From contig CP136064.1 of the NCBI GenBank assembly GCA_032622095.1, forward strand, positions 249,331,827-249,395,826: a stretch of 64,000 nt of DNA. The letters are read 5' to 3'. Under the pieces are notes generated by a model. That model ran no database searches. It had not been told where the DNA came from and saw only the letters and a program-made list of their open reading frames with translations. Positions 22,269-33,530 of the stretch are shown here, piece by piece. The stretch's first letter is position 1; each line of letters starts with the position of its first letter. The stretch comes from Siphonodentalium dalli. Its lineage: Eukaryota > Mollusca > Scaphopoda > Gadilida > Siphonodentaliidae. The translations under genes and the position numbers were made by a program.

Positions 22269-22524
22269 CAAGCCTTGAAATAGTGTGTCTGTCATTTGCA
22301 GAATGAGGTCCCCAGAGGGTGTGAATTTAGTGATGCTACCCCACATAGCGGGCTAGCATCACCAAATTCACCCTCTGGGAACCTCATTCTGCTGAGGTGT
22401 AAGCAGAATGAGATCCTCAGAGGGTGAATTTGGTGATGCTAGCCCACTATGCGGGGTAGCATCACTAAATTCACCCTCTGGGGACCTCATTCTGCAAATG
22501 ACAGACACACTATTTCAAGGCTTG
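22269..22524. mobile_element. hAT-E MITE with exact 8-bp target duplication (E2)
   Basis: CAAGCCTTGAAATAG to CTATTTCAAGGCTTG, both hairpins complete. GTGGAGCT lies on each side (22261-22268 and 22525-22532). Confidence 0.93.
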
Positions 22525-22811
22525 GTGGAGCTGCCTACAATTTTAAGGTAAAGCATTCTCACCTATTATATAAGTGCTGAGAAATCCCTCATTATGGAGA
22601 TATATCAAGTTGCATGAAACTAGCAATGAATGAGTTGGTTCTACGTTGGTAAGCAGGTACTTGGTAACCCCAAATTTAAAGTACATTTCGAGAATTCTTT
22701 TGAGATATCTATTTTTCGAACTATATGGAATGTCCAGGCCTTTGTATGAGACCAAAATGTTTTAGTCCCGTGTGTACAATTACAAGGCCATTGACCAATT
22801 TAAGACACATG

Positions 22812-23028
22812 TACAGTAATGCCCTAATAATCGACTCCTTAACTGCAGCAGAATTATGGGTAATTTTTCAGGATTTAGTCAGATATATGGCTTGTTGCCA
22901 TTCATCGGAAAGCTCTCAGTGAGAGCTTTCCGATTAATGGCAATAGCCATATTTCCGACTAAATCCTGAAAAATTACCCATAATTCTGCGGTGGTTAAGG
23001 AGTCGATTATTTAGGGCATTATACTGTA
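22812..23028. mobile_element. TA-D MITE (D4)
   Basis: Both TA-flanked ends and both arms present. Small changes: cctaataatcg on the left, gggcattatactgTA on the right. Confidence 0.92.
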
Positions 23029-23214
23029 CAAATTCTAAATTCAGACAAATATGAAGATATTAAAATAGATTTGTTTAGTTCATGGAGAACGTTTCTTTTT
23101 TTCACTCTACTGTAGAAAACCATCTTCCCCATCTCCCAGAAAGCAACTGACAAACTTGCCCAGATACAAGAATAAGTTTGTTTTATCTTCCCCTGGCATG
23201 GGTTATAAATCTCT

Positions 23215-24200
23215 TATATTGCAGAATACGTATTGGATCACAGAAAAGTGATGTTAAAGAGTAAATTGAACTTCAGCTTAAAACAAGAGATGGACTGTCC
23301 TCCGGTGCATACCCCCTTGAGGCATACCACCTAGTGTGGGCATATCTATAACTTATGACTGATGGACCCAAAAATCAGCATTTTCATATAAACAAAGATG
23401 AATAACTATAGAACGAAAAACAAAAACAAAACAGTTGAATGCGCCATTAAATATCCACCTAGTGGTGAACATCCATACCAAATTTTATTGAGATCCGAGC
23501 ATTACTGTTCAAGTTATGACCTGAACAGACATCGGATGGACCAAAAAGCCAACATTTCCAGATAAACAAAGATGAATAACTCTAGAATGGAAAAGCCGAA
23601 CAAAACAATGGAACCCTCTATTGAATGTCATCATATAGTGAACATCCATACCAAATTTCATTGAGATCCCAGCAGAACTGTTGAAATTACGACATGAACA
23701 GACACCAGATGGACCAAAAAGCCATCATTTCCAGATAAACAAAGATGTATAACTCTAGAATGGAAAACCCGAACAAAACGATGGACCCCTCTATTATATG
23801 TCCTCATAGTAGTGAACATCAATACCAAATTTCACTGAGATCCCAGCACAACTGTTGAAGTTACGACATGAACAGACACAAGATGGACCAAAAAGCAAAC
23901 ATTACCAGATAGATAAACAAAGATGAATAACTCTAGAATGGAAAATCGGAACAAAACGATGGAACCCTCTATTTAATGTCCTCATAGTAGTGAACATCCA
24001 TACCTAATTTCATTGAGATCCGAGCACTACTGTTCAAGTTATGAGATGAACAGGCATCGGATGGACGGATGTACGGACGGAAGGACAGACGGACGGCTCG
24101 TCGGATGCACGGACGGACAGGTGTACCCCCTTTTTAAAAAAAAGGGGTATAATCATGACTCCTCCCTGATAACAGTCCATTTCTTCCTAACAATCTAATA
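23215..24200 (+). repeat. Pearl-like element with ~176-bp tandem core (I)
   Basis: Core 23288-24060 holds about 4.5 units keyed by gaacatccataccaaattt (near 23467, 23640, 23815, 23992), gatggaccaaaaagc and ggaaaa-ccgaacaaaacgatgg. A GGACGGA microsatellite follows (24058-24120), then a hairpin of acccccttttt/aaaaaaagggg-ta. Flanks ttggatcacagaaaagtgat (23232) and tgataacagtccatttcttc (24169) recur in inverted order at 45.8 kb. Tandem core, ACGG tract and terminal hairpin are the layout known for bivalve pearl elements, interpreted by others as Helentron-related. Confidence 0.7.
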
Positions 24201-24330
24201 AGGAGAAGTGACCTCTCTCAAATTAAATACTCTAGCATTGTAGTAATACTAATGGTGGTTATATAGGGAGAAGTGACCTCTCTCAAATTAAATACTCTAG
24301 CATTGTAGTAATACTAATGGTGCTTATATA
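24201..24330 (+). repeat. 65-bp perfect-looking tandem duplication
   Basis: The unit starting aggagaagtgacctctctca is present twice in a row, period 65 bp (24202 and 24267), with only one or two differences, so it is recent. Confidence 0.9.
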
Positions 24331-24685
24331 GTGCTTATCTCCAGTACCATGAGCAGACCCTGAGCACTTCACATTATTACTCCAGCTGTTGAGTAATGCC
24401 GAGTCTTGTGCCTGCTGCCATTTTACAGGTGTTTCACTTAGAGCAACTTACACTTACCCAACAACCAGGTCCCTATTTCTCTAGGTACAATGAAGCAAGC
24501 ACAGGACAAGTGAGATCTTGCCCAAGGGTCAAAACCTGGGGCCAGATTTGAAACAGCGAGTGGCTGTACTGAACACACACACACCGCTTAATCACACCAA
24601 GCCACTGAGAGGATAGTCTACTCATGTTGGTGCGTTAACACCATTACAAGGCTGACTCTCTAACCACTGGGCCACCGAACTCCAT
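24320..24685 (-). mobile_element. tRNA-headed SINE
   Basis: Read on the minus strand, the head gives GTGGCCCAGTGGTTAGAG, which fits a tRNA-like A box (TGGCnnAGTGG). A body follows with cccttgggcaagatctcac and gacctggttgttgggtaag, then a tail ctggagataagcactatata, the usual 3' tail style of many metazoan SINEs. A possible B box (gtttcaaatctgg) sits ~140 bp from the A box, too far for a canonical tRNA promoter, so the head may contain an insertion or the B box lies elsewhere. Confidence 0.6.
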
Positions 24686-25165
24686 TGTCCCTGAATGAAG
24701 TAGAAGTAACAACCCCTGAGGAGAGTAGAGAACAGGTGGAGTAATAGTCAGGCATTGAGAGTAGTACATTTTACTTTGTGATGGCCCTCCGGAGACCTAT
24801 GGGCTTCTTTATCTTCTCACACAGTGGCATTTATCTTAAAGCCTAGACACCAGAAGGTACATCAACCAGCAAAAAAACAGGCATCCGCCCAACATGATTT
24901 AGAAATAATAGAAGTATAGTACACTGTAGGGGTTCATCGAATACAGAATGAAGTTACCATTCCAGCATTAATTCTCCGATTAGGTTTTATAGCGCCCTAT
25001 TCATGTCAGTTGTATCAATCAGTTGTTCGCTACTTGTAGTTTTTAATCTTATAGTGGTTGCAAATTGTCATTATATTTGTCAGAGGTTGCCCCGGTTTGA
25101 ATGTCAGGAATTGGTTAAAATATTATCATAGACAAAGGGAAAGCTTATTCAATATGTATTGTACT
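24686..25165. other. Intergenic, no gene recognised
   Basis: Unique-looking sequence between the SINE and MITE S4. Confidence 0.35.
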
Positions 25166-25415
25166 TTAATACTTTCTGTACTAAATAGATTATCCCACTC
25201 AGTTATAAAAATATACATTGGAATGGTTGATTAATCATCTAAAGGGATGTTCAGGAATTATAAAAAGACGACAGATAATAGAAAGTGCAGAAGGAATCTT
25301 ATTTATTAGTGAGAAATGTTCAGATAATAAATTCAACATTTTTTTTTTAACTTACTATCTGAACAATTTATAAAGGAATTACTTGTCAATGAGTATTTAG
25401 GAGAGTAAGGGATAA
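25166..25415 (-). mobile_element. TTAA-S MITE, inverted (S4)
   Basis: Reverse-orientation match: TTAATACTTTCTGTACTAAA at the left, tacattggaatggttgatta, agacgacagataatag, a stem gttcagataataaattcaac ... actatctgaacaattt, gtcaatgagtattta, and a decayed right terminus near gggataa. Confidence 0.72.
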
Positions 25416-25870
25416 AGTGATGTGAAACACTCCAGTTGGGTGATCAAATATAAATGGAGAATAATCTTGTTCAAAGTAGTAATTTTTACAAATAGTATAT
25501 CCAAATTGACAGCACACACCATCATTCTTATATATGAATTAAATGCAGTGACTCTCGCTGGCAAAATCGTTTTCGTTAGTTTATCGCCGATAGATGCATC
25601 CCGAATCGAGTAGTAAATATTTACAATTGAGGGTAATTCAGACGATGTTTTCTATGGAGTGGGAGGGTCGATTTGCTTAAAATTTTCGGCAATGTTAGTA
25701 GATTGTTACATTCCTCCAGTTTCCATATAGCACCTGAATACTAACTGATAAGTTTCACACACCAGAACAAGTACATATGTCTTTAATTGAAGTATAGCAT
25801 CTTAAAGTCTGGAAACATAGAAAGGTTTAACAGGCACTTTTCCATGGTCAGCATGAACAGGGCTGAGAAT
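25416..25870. other. Intergenic, no gene recognised
   Basis: Short frames only; no repeat family detected. Confidence 0.35.
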
Positions 25871-26294
25871 AAGGTGTCTGTCATTTGCAGAATGAGGTCC
25901 CCAGAGAGTGATATTAGTGACACTATCCTGCATAGTTGGCTAGCATCACTAAATTCACCCTCTGGGGACCTCATTCTGCTTAGGTCTCATCGTCTCTGGA
26001 AAGTTTCTTTATTATCAAATTTCTATAGAAACTTCTTCACATAGATTCTATTTCATTTTTAGTTTATAATTTCTCTATATCCCCAAATTGGCAGATAGAT
26101 AGCATAAAAAAGGTTCCCAATGGGTGTACATCACCATATTCACCATTTGGGAACTTCAATCTGAGTCTATGTCATAGCAGATGAGGCCTAAGCAGAATGA
26201 GGTCCACAGAGGGTGAATGTGGTGATGCTAGCCCACAGTGCGGGATGGCGTCACTAAATTCACACTCTGGGGACCTCATTCTGCAAATGATAGG
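25871..26294. mobile_element. hAT-F MITE, both termini eroded (F6)
   Basis: Starts ggtgtctgtcatttgcagaa and ends attctgcaaatgatag, so the CAAG...CTTG ends are missing. The spacer is inverted relative to F1 and divergent (ctatatccccaaattggcag, caccatttgggaacttcaat). Both hairpins present. Confidence 0.8.
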
Positions 26295-26369
26295 AACTCA
26301 TGCATGAAGCTCTTTGCATGAAAAAAGTTGAGTAAGTTTATGCCTATTTTTCTCTCACTTGGGTTGATC

Positions 26370-26552
26370 GTTAGAGGTGCTCCCATATATCATTTGTTGA
26401 ACTTATTATCTAAACATTTCCCTCAATAAATAGGGCTACTTTTATTTATCTGTCGTCTGCTTATATTATTACATATGTAAATCAATAATAGACCATTCCG
26501 ATGTACACTTTTTAACTGACTGGGAGGATGCATTTAGTATAGAAAATGTTAA
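26370..26552 (+). mobile_element. TTAA-S MITE, left part missing (S3)
   Basis: From gttgaacttattatctaaac through tgtcgtctgcttat and aatagaccattccgatgtac to tttagtatagaaaatgTTAA. The left third of the element is absent. Confidence 0.7.
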
Positions 26553-26572
26553 AAGTAAAAATGAATTAATAC

Positions 26573-26789
26573 TACATTAATGCCCAAAGTAATCGACTCC
26601 TTAACCACAGCAGAATTGTGGGTAACTTTTCATGATTTAGTCGGAAATATGGCTTGTTGCCATTCATCGGAAAGCTCTCAATGAGAGCTTTCCGAAGAAT
26701 GGCAACAAGCCATATTTCCGAATAAATCCTGAAAAGTTACCCATAATTCTGCTGTGGTTAAGGAATCGATTACTTAGGGCATTACTGTA
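26573..26789. mobile_element. TA-D MITE (D5)
   Basis: Left terminus mutated to TACATTAATGCCCAAAG. Both arms otherwise near complete, including ctctcaatgagag at the centre. Confidence 0.9.
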
Positions 26790-26899
26790 GTCGTCTATAC
26801 TATCAAAGAGCCTCCATTATTAGATCATGCATTTGGAGGCAATTCAGATCAAAACGATCAAAAGATTTTAAAATTTCAAGCTATTCAAACAGTTTCATG

Positions 26900-27153
26900 C
26901 AAGCCTTGAAATAGGGTGTCTGTCATTTGCAGAATGAGGTCCCCAGAGGGTGAATTTAGTGATGCTACCCCGCATAGCAGGCTAGCATCACCAAATTCAC
27001 CCTCTGGGAACCTCATTCGGCTGAGGTGTAAGCAGAATGAGGTCCCCAGAGGGTGAATTTGGTGATGCTAGCCCACTATGCAGGGTAGCATCACTAAATT
27101 CACCCTCTGGGGACCTTATTCTGCAAATGACAGACACCCTATTTCAAGGCTTG
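26900..27153. mobile_element. hAT-E MITE with exact 8-bp target duplication (E3)
   Basis: GTTTCATG at 26892-26899 and 27154-27161. Both hairpins complete. TTAA-C copy C4 begins only 8 bp after the right duplication. Confidence 0.93.
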
Positions 27154-27169
27154 GTTTCATGCAGATCTG

Positions 27170-27433
27170 TTAACCCTTCTCTGACTGGAGCTTCCTGAAA
27201 TTCTGCAAAAACCCTTTGCCAATGAATTCTCTTATATACGCAAGTCTCCTATAGGGGGGCCTCGCATATATAAGAGAATACATTGGCCTAGCAATATTTA
27301 CTATGACATTGTAAGCAAGTGCATTCTCTTATATGTGCGAGGCTCCCTATGGGAGACTTGCATATATAAGAGAATGCACTGGCACAGGATCGTTAATGCT
27401 GCACCAGCGCAGCTCCCATCATGAAAGGGTTAA
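27170..27433 (+). mobile_element. TTAA-C MITE, best copy (C4)
   Basis: Reference copy: TTAACCCTTCTCTGACTGGA, then gcttcctgaaattctgc, two hairpins related to the A/B module but with CTCCCTATGGGAG centres, spacer ctagcaatatttactatgac, then aatgctgcaccagcgcag and ccatcatgaaagggTTAA. 264 bp with both TTAA. Confidence 0.92.
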
Positions 27434-27712
27434 AGAGAGACTGTACATAAATCCATCCCCTACTATACTCAACATAAAAGATCCAATAAAAGAAATAATA
27501 TGATATAATTAAGATTGATAGTTAAATACACCACATATACAAAGAACCGACTATAACAACCTGTTAATTATAACAAAAATGAGTTATTATAATTATCATG
27601 TTGTTTTACATTGTTCACAGAGTAAATGAGTATATTTTCACTCATCCCTGACTCAAATTCATTCATTTGTTGCATATTTATCATTGAATAGAGTAGGAGA
27701 TGGCCCCATATA
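27434..27712. other. Intergenic, nothing recognised
   Basis: AT-rich, no frame or repeat supported. Confidence 0.35.
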
Positions 27713-27929
27713 TACAGTAATGCCCTAAGTAATCGACTCCTTAACCACAGCAGAATTATGGGTAACTTTTCAGGATTTAGTCGGAAATATGGCTTGTTGC
27801 CATTCATCGGAAAGCTCTCGGGGAGAGCTTTCCGATGAATGGCAACAAGCCATATTTCCGACTAAACCCTGAAAAGTTACCCATAATTCTGCTGTGGTTT
27901 AGGAGTCGATTACTTAGGGAATTACTGTA
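27713..27929. mobile_element. TA-D MITE (D6)
   Basis: Nearly consensus; the centre reads ctctcggggagag instead of ctctcagtgagag. TA at both borders. Confidence 0.93.
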
Positions 27930-28113
27930 GTTGGATTTAGGTACAGTCTCCCTTTAAAACACAGCACCCTCAATAAACCTACTGTAGATGATGATGATAG
28001 AGATACCCACATATACGATATGGATATTAACACATCATGAAACCAGAAAAAGAAATTGATGTACGAGCACAACACCCCCAGTATTAGTGAAATGAAATCT
28101 GTTTTGAGGCCAG

Positions 28114-28365
28114 CAAGCCTTGAAATAGTGTGTCTGTCATTTGCAGAATGAGGTCCCCAGAGGGTGAATTTAGTGATGCTACCCCGCATAGCGGGCTAGC
28201 ATCACCAAATTCACCCTCTGGGGACCTCATTCTGCTTACACCTCAGCAGAATGAGGCCCAGAGGGCGAATTTGGTGATGCTAGCCTGCTATGCGGGGTAG
28301 CATCAATAAATTCACCCTCTGGGGACCTCATTCTGCAAATGACAGACACACTATTTCAAGGCTTG
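28114..28365. mobile_element. hAT-E MITE (E4)
   Basis: Complete ends and two hairpins. The flanks GAGGCCAG and GAGGACGG agree at 6 of 8 positions, so the target duplication has diverged. Confidence 0.9.
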
Positions 28366-28725
28366 GAGGACGGCTATCAAACATTAGGTTTGTATATATA
28401 GATGTTCCTGGACCTTCAGTGTTTTGATAAATATTACTATGCCAGAAGGTTCTTAGATTGCTGGCGAAAATAGCTTTTTAGATGAGAATTTCAAAGTGAA
28501 TTTGGTAGGCTGCCATATAACTCCTGGGTCAGGAACACAGTGAATACACTATTGATAAAACCTCTGCTGGAATTGTTAATAATGTTGTATTTCAAGTCCA
28601 GCATACAAGTTTGAATTGTTTCAAAGTTTGAGTGTGGATCAAAACTGGGTAAAATGTTTGGGTTGTGGATGGCAATTCAAGATTATTGGCTGAAAATTGT
28701 GCCTGAACATCATTGCCCAGGATGT
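28366..28725. other. Intergenic, nothing recognised
   Basis: Unique-looking sequence, no supported frame. Confidence 0.35.
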
Positions 28726-28963
28726 TTAAAACCTATTCTATACTAAATACTCAAAGACAGGTAGTTCCCTTAGGAAGTGTTCAGATAATAAGTTCAACAA
28801 ATAACCAACTTATTATCTGAACATTTCCAACCAACTGATAGAAGTGTTGTTTGTCTGTTATCTGCTTTTATTACCTGAAAATTCCTCCAAATCGATAATA
28901 GACCATTTCAATGTATATTGTTGTATCTGAATGGTAGAATTCATTTAATAAAGAAATCGTTGA
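28726..28963 (+). mobile_element. TTAA-S MITE, uninterrupted reference (S2)
   Basis: Left end TTAAAACCTATTCTATACTA, an internal stem gttcagataataagttcaac / acttattatctgaacatt, then tctgttatctgcttttatta and cgataatagaccatttcaat, ending near aagaaatcgttgac (TTAA decayed). It serves as the uninterrupted comparison for nested copy S1. Confidence 0.75.
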
Positions 28964-29043
28964 CTGGACTTTGTGAAAATTTGGATGGCAGTTCAAGACA
29001 AAAATGGTTAAACGCCATTTGAAGGGCTGATCCTCTGTCCGTA

Positions 29044-29260
29044 TACAGTAATTCCCTAAATAATCGACTCCTTAGCCACAGCAGAATTATGGATAACTTT
29101 TCAGTATTTAGTCGGAAATATGGCTTGTTGGCATTCATCGGAAAGCAGTCACTGAGAGCTTTCCGATGAATGGCAACAAGCCATATTTCCGACTAAATCC
29201 TGAAAAATTACCCATAATTCTGTTGTGGTTAAGGAGTCGATTATTTAGGGCATTACTGTA
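29044..29260. mobile_element. TA-D MITE (D7)
   Basis: Both termini and arms present. Minor changes at the centre (gaaagcagtcactgagag) and in one end (cagtaattccc). Confidence 0.92.
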
Positions 29261-29349
29261 GGCACCCAAAAAGAATCCAAAGTAACATATATAATAGCAA
29301 ATTGAAATAAAAACAGCATCTCATTACAATGATTCAATGTCAGTAAAAA

Positions 29350-30116
29350 CTAGAGGTGTGACTGTCCCAATGGGATAACGGATACCCCCCTGTTTTTAAA
29401 ATACTAAGATATTTCACATGTCAGTAAACATTTAGTTAAAATAATAAAATAACAGTTCCCATTGCAGGTGTACAACCATAACCCTAATCTTAAACCTATT
29501 GACCGAAAAACATAGGAATAAAAGCTTGGATAAAAATTTCTAAGTTGTAAAAGGGGAATAAGTTCAATAACTCCACCAAAAAATGTCGGACAGACGTCAT
29601 AATCGCAGGTGCACAGGTTCCCATGGTACTAAATATCAGTGCCAAGATTAAAAAACATTGACCGAAAAACGTAGAAATAAAAGCTCGGACAAAATTATGA
29701 ATGTTGCAAAAAAAGTTTCTAAATAAAAAAAGGGGGATAACTCCACCAAAAAATGTCGGACAGACGTCATAATCGCAAGTGCACAAGTTCCCATGGTACT
29801 AAATATCTGTGTCACGTTTTAAAAAAATTTACTGAAAAATGTAGGAATAAAAGCTCGGACAAAAGTATACATGTTGTGAAAATTTTCTAAGTCGAAAAAG
29901 GGGGGGGGATAACTCCAGTAAAAAAAGGACAACAGACGTCATAATCGTAGGTGCACAGGTTCCCATGGTGGTTGATGTCTGTGCCAAGTTTCATTGAAAT
30001 TGATCAAAAAACAACTGAGAAAAACTCCGGACAAATTTGGGTCCACAGACGGACGACGGACGGACGGACAAGCTGACTCCAGTATACCCCCTCTAACTTC
30101 GTTGCGGGGGGTATAA
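29350..30116 (+). repeat. Pearl-like element with ~173-bp core units (J1)
   Basis: Starts ctagaggtgtgactgtccca / ggatacccccc. Core units are keyed by gtcggacagacgtcataatc and caggttcccatggtactaaa (near 29585, 29757, 29930) with ccgaaaaacgtagaaataaa in between. The end is a GACGGACGGACAAGCTGACT tract and a terminal hairpin ataccccc...gggggtat before aactag. The CTAG border and terminal hairpin are compatible with Helitron/Helentron-type non-autonomous elements. Confidence 0.7.
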
Positions 30117-30482
30117 CTAGAAGTGGGCTGTCCCCATGGGACTAAGGATACCCCCCAACCCCCCCATGACAGCCAGTATTCGGCATGTTGCAAATAAATT
30201 AGTTCAAAACTCCACACACAAAAAAGTCGGACCTCATAATTGCAGGTGCGCTGGTTCCTTTGTACTAAATATCTGTGTCAAAATTTCAAAACAATTAACT
30301 GAAAAATGTGTGAATACAAGCTCGGACACAATTATTTACTTTAAACAAAATTGACTGAAAAATATAGCTCGGACAAAGGTGCGTCTACAGACGGACAGAC
30401 AGATGGCGGACAAGCTGATTCCTATATATGTACATGAACTGAATACATGTAATCCAATATACTTAAAGTGGTGGGGGTATAA
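30117..30482 (+). repeat. Pearl-like element, second copy head to tail (J2)
   Basis: Starts ctagaagtgggctgtcccca directly at the end of J1, shows one partial core unit (aaaaaagtcgg, tcataattgcaggtgcgctg) and the gacggacagacag tail with caagctgatt. The terminal hairpin is decayed (ggtgggggtata). Confidence 0.6.
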
Positions 30483-30805
30483 AAATACAATTCTGTATTG
30501 GTCAAAGTCTGGATCTAATGTGTCTGACATTCTCAAAATGAGGTCCCAAGTGGGTGAATTTAGTGATGCTGTCCCGCGCAGCATGTTAATGTAACCAAAT
30601 TAATCCTCTGGGAACCTCATTTTGCTTAAACCTCAATTGCTATGCGAGTCCTAGGATCAGATTGAAGTTCCCCAGTTGAAGTCGGTTATGTTCACATATT
30701 AGTCACCTCAATTATGCAATCTATCTTCTGCAAATTAGGGAATATAGAAACTGAACAGAAGGAAGAGCATTGCTATAATGGGAGGCAAAATACACCTGTG
30801 GTAAT

Positions 30806-30952
30806 CAAGCCTTGAAATAGGGTGTCTGTCATTTGCAGAATGAGGTCCCAAGAGGGTGAATTTAGTGATGCTAACTCGCATAGCGGGCTAGCATCACTAA
30901 ATTCACCCTCTGGGGACCTCATTCTGCAAATGACAGACACTTGACCTGTATT
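30806..30952. mobile_element. hAT-E single-hairpin derivative (E5)
   Basis: Starts CAAGCCTTGAAATAGGG but contains only one hairpin before aatgacagacac. The right terminal CTATTTCAAGG is missing, apart from a trailing cttg. Confidence 0.8.
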
Positions 30953-31120
30953 TTGTGCTAGTAAATCAACATACCAAATTTCAATCCATCCAGTTCAGAC
31001 TTACTAAGGTTATCATCCAGAAATGAAAAAAGCGACCTGATGGACGGATGGATGTGGCGGATGGATGGACCTATAACATAATATTTACGTTGTTTTTTTC
31101 AAAACAGGCATATAAAAAGT
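30953..31120 (+). repeat. GGACGG-tailed repeat (Q2)
   Basis: Longest copy of this tail: accaaatttcaatccatcca, ggttatcatccagaaatgaa, gatggacggatgga repeats, ttttcaaaacaggcatataa. Confidence 0.6.
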
Positions 31121-31256
31121 AACTAAAAACAATGCTAATTTGAGACTATAGATACTTCCCAAAAGATGAGGCCTAAGCAAATGAGTTCCCCAAGAATGTG
31201 AATTTGGTGATGCTAGCCTGCTGTCATTCCGCAATCAAACACTAATTCCAGGCTAG

Positions 31257-32307
31257 CAGTGGTATTGAACCCACCGCTATGACGAATCATGAAGCCTCAG
31301 AATTAAGATTTCCAGACTAGATTACCTAAAATGTAGACCTAGCAATGAAAGAGTTAAAGGCTACACATATAAGTACTACTTTACATTCCATATGAATATT
31401 GCTGTGTGACAAGTATATTGGTTTATACATCAGCATATCAGTGTACCTACTGTCTTAATATCAGTTGATTTACTGACTGGTAAGTTACGTAAGGTAGATT
31501 ACAATACCAAATAATTTATCAAACTGCAGTCAAGTGACAGTATATGAAGTGATTAAACTATTTGTACCTGCTTTTGAGAATGTCCGTAGGGTATATTTAC
31601 ACAGTTATGTCACCCCTATCATAAATATACACCTTTCTTGATAAACCAATGACTTAGCATATACAATTCAACCCATAATTATCACTGGTAATTGCTGTTT
31701 TTGAGAGATTTTTCATGTCTGACATGTAAAAACATGCTTCACTAAATTGTACTAGATATACTTACAGATAATTGTTGTTAATTTATTTGAATTCATTTCT
31801 TGTAAATCTAATAATTAATCATCAAACTTGGCTACCATTCACGGGGATCAGACAGTACATGTATTCAACTGTATTAGAGTACATTTGCATTTAAAACCAA
31901 AATGTGTGTAATTATAATTGACAGCGATAATAAAACCACCAAGTCATGGTCACACTGAACAACCATAGTTAAAAAAAAATTTGTAGACAAAGGGCAATTA
32001 GGGGGCTGAAAAATTCAAACAAGACCTGCAGGTTACACACAAACAACCAAATTAAAACTATGATTATGTTAAAATCAATGAATCTGCTACATTGTGGTAA
32101 ACTTTGGATAACATGAGGTGGCTTGAAACCAATATAGGGCAGATAGAAATTTTAGACATGGCATGCAGTGAGTATGGTAAATTACAATTCACAAAATACA
32201 TCTTTCAGGACAATTATGATGAATGTTGTTCTTATTAATGGCTATGCACTGTAACAGTAATGTACACATAACTAAGGTTTTAACATGGGATGTCTTGCCA
32301 TTATAAA
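31257..32307. other. Longest stretch without recognised repeat in the middle of the window
   Basis: About 1 kb of AT-rich sequence with stops in all frames and no match to any family here. Confidence 0.4.
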
Positions 32308-33022
32308 GATGAAAGTGTCTATGACACTGCAGCTCAACTTTGCGAAGAAGTTAAATTTTTGTGATGAGCAATAAATTGAATGCTGAATTGAATTTTGAAA
32401 TCCAAGATGGCAGCTGGTGGCCATGATTTTTGACGAATGACCCCAAAATGACTCGTTCCCATCTAAATGTCAATGTTAACATCCATGACAAATTTCATGA
32501 TGATCAGACAAAGGTATGACCTGTAGCCCGTGCCAAAGGATTTAGTCATGCAAAGAGTAAAATCCAAGATGGCTGTCGGCAGCCATGTTGTATGGCCGAA
32601 TGACCCCAAAATGATTCGTTCCCATCTACATGTCAAGATCAACAGCCATGGCAAATTTAATAATGATGCAAGCAAGGGTACGACCTGTATCCCATGCCAA
32701 AGGATTTAGTCATGCCAAGAGTAAAATCCAAGATGGCTGCTGGCAGCCATGTTTTAATGCAGAATGATCCCCAAAATGACTCGTTCCCATCTACATGTCA
32801 ATAGTAACATGCATGACAAATTTCATGAAGATCATACGAACACTCTGGCCTGTAGCCCGTGCTAATGGATTGAATTTGAAATCCAAGATGGCTGCATGCT
32901 GGCGAATGACCCCAAAATGACTCGTTTCCCATCTACATGTCAATGTTAACATCCATGACAAATTTCATGATGACCCGACCAAAGCTATGACCTTTAGTTA
33001 CAAGTAAAGTTGAGCTAATAAG
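32308..33022 (+). repeat. Tandem array of ~163-bp units (H1)
   Basis: Bordered by gatgaaagtgtctatgacac / tgcagctcaactt at the left and aagtaaagttgagctaataa at the right, and holding about four units. Each reads aggatttagtcatgc-aagag, aaatccaagatggctgc, ggccatgtttt, ccccaaaatgactcgttccc, ctacatgtcaatgttaaca and gacaaatttcatgatgatc. No frame stays open through the array. Confidence 0.85.
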
Positions 33023-33090
33023 AACAATGTTGATCTAATTTTCCATTATTACCCTCTACGAGTGCCTTATGTCCCTTTAAACGTCTACTA

Positions 33091-33530
33091 CAAGTAAGCC
33101 TAGAAATAATGTCTGTCATTACCAGAATGAGGTTCCCAGAGGGTGAATTTAGTGATGGTATCCCACACTGCGGACTAGCATCACAAAATTCACCCTCTGG
33201 TATCCTCATTCTAGTTATAGGCCTCAACTGCTATCAGAGACCAAGGATCAGATTGAAGTTCCCCAGTTTAAGTTGGTGATGTTCACCGATTAGTCACCTC
33301 AATTATGCATGTTATCTTCTACAAATTAGGGGATATTAGAAACTGAACTGAAGGAAAAAAGTAACTAAAAACAAATTTAAATTGAGACTATAAATACATG
33401 TTAATTAACAATGTTAATTTGAGACGATAGATACTTCCAAGAAGATGAGGCCAAAGCAAAATGAGATCCCCAGAGGGTGAATTTGGTAATGCTAGCCTGC
33501 AAATGTCTGGCACCATATTTTGAGACCTGG
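33091..33530. mobile_element. hAT-F MITE, right end decayed (F8)
   Basis: Starts aagtaagcctagaaataatg and contains the first hairpin and full spacer, with a duplicated spacer piece: taactaaaaacaaatttaaa at 33360 and ttaacaatgttaatttgaga at 33406. The second hairpin is truncated after gctagcctgc. Confidence 0.78.

Larger units (their letters stand above)
30515..31256. mobile_element. hAT-F MITE interrupted by other repeats (F7)
   Basis: The left half 30515-30766 stops in the spacer at gaactgaacagaagga. The right half resumes at 31120 with taactaaaaacaatgctaat and ends near ccaggctagcag. The intervening ~350 bp hold hAT-E copy E5 and repeat Q2. The right hairpin is degenerate. Confidence 0.7.
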
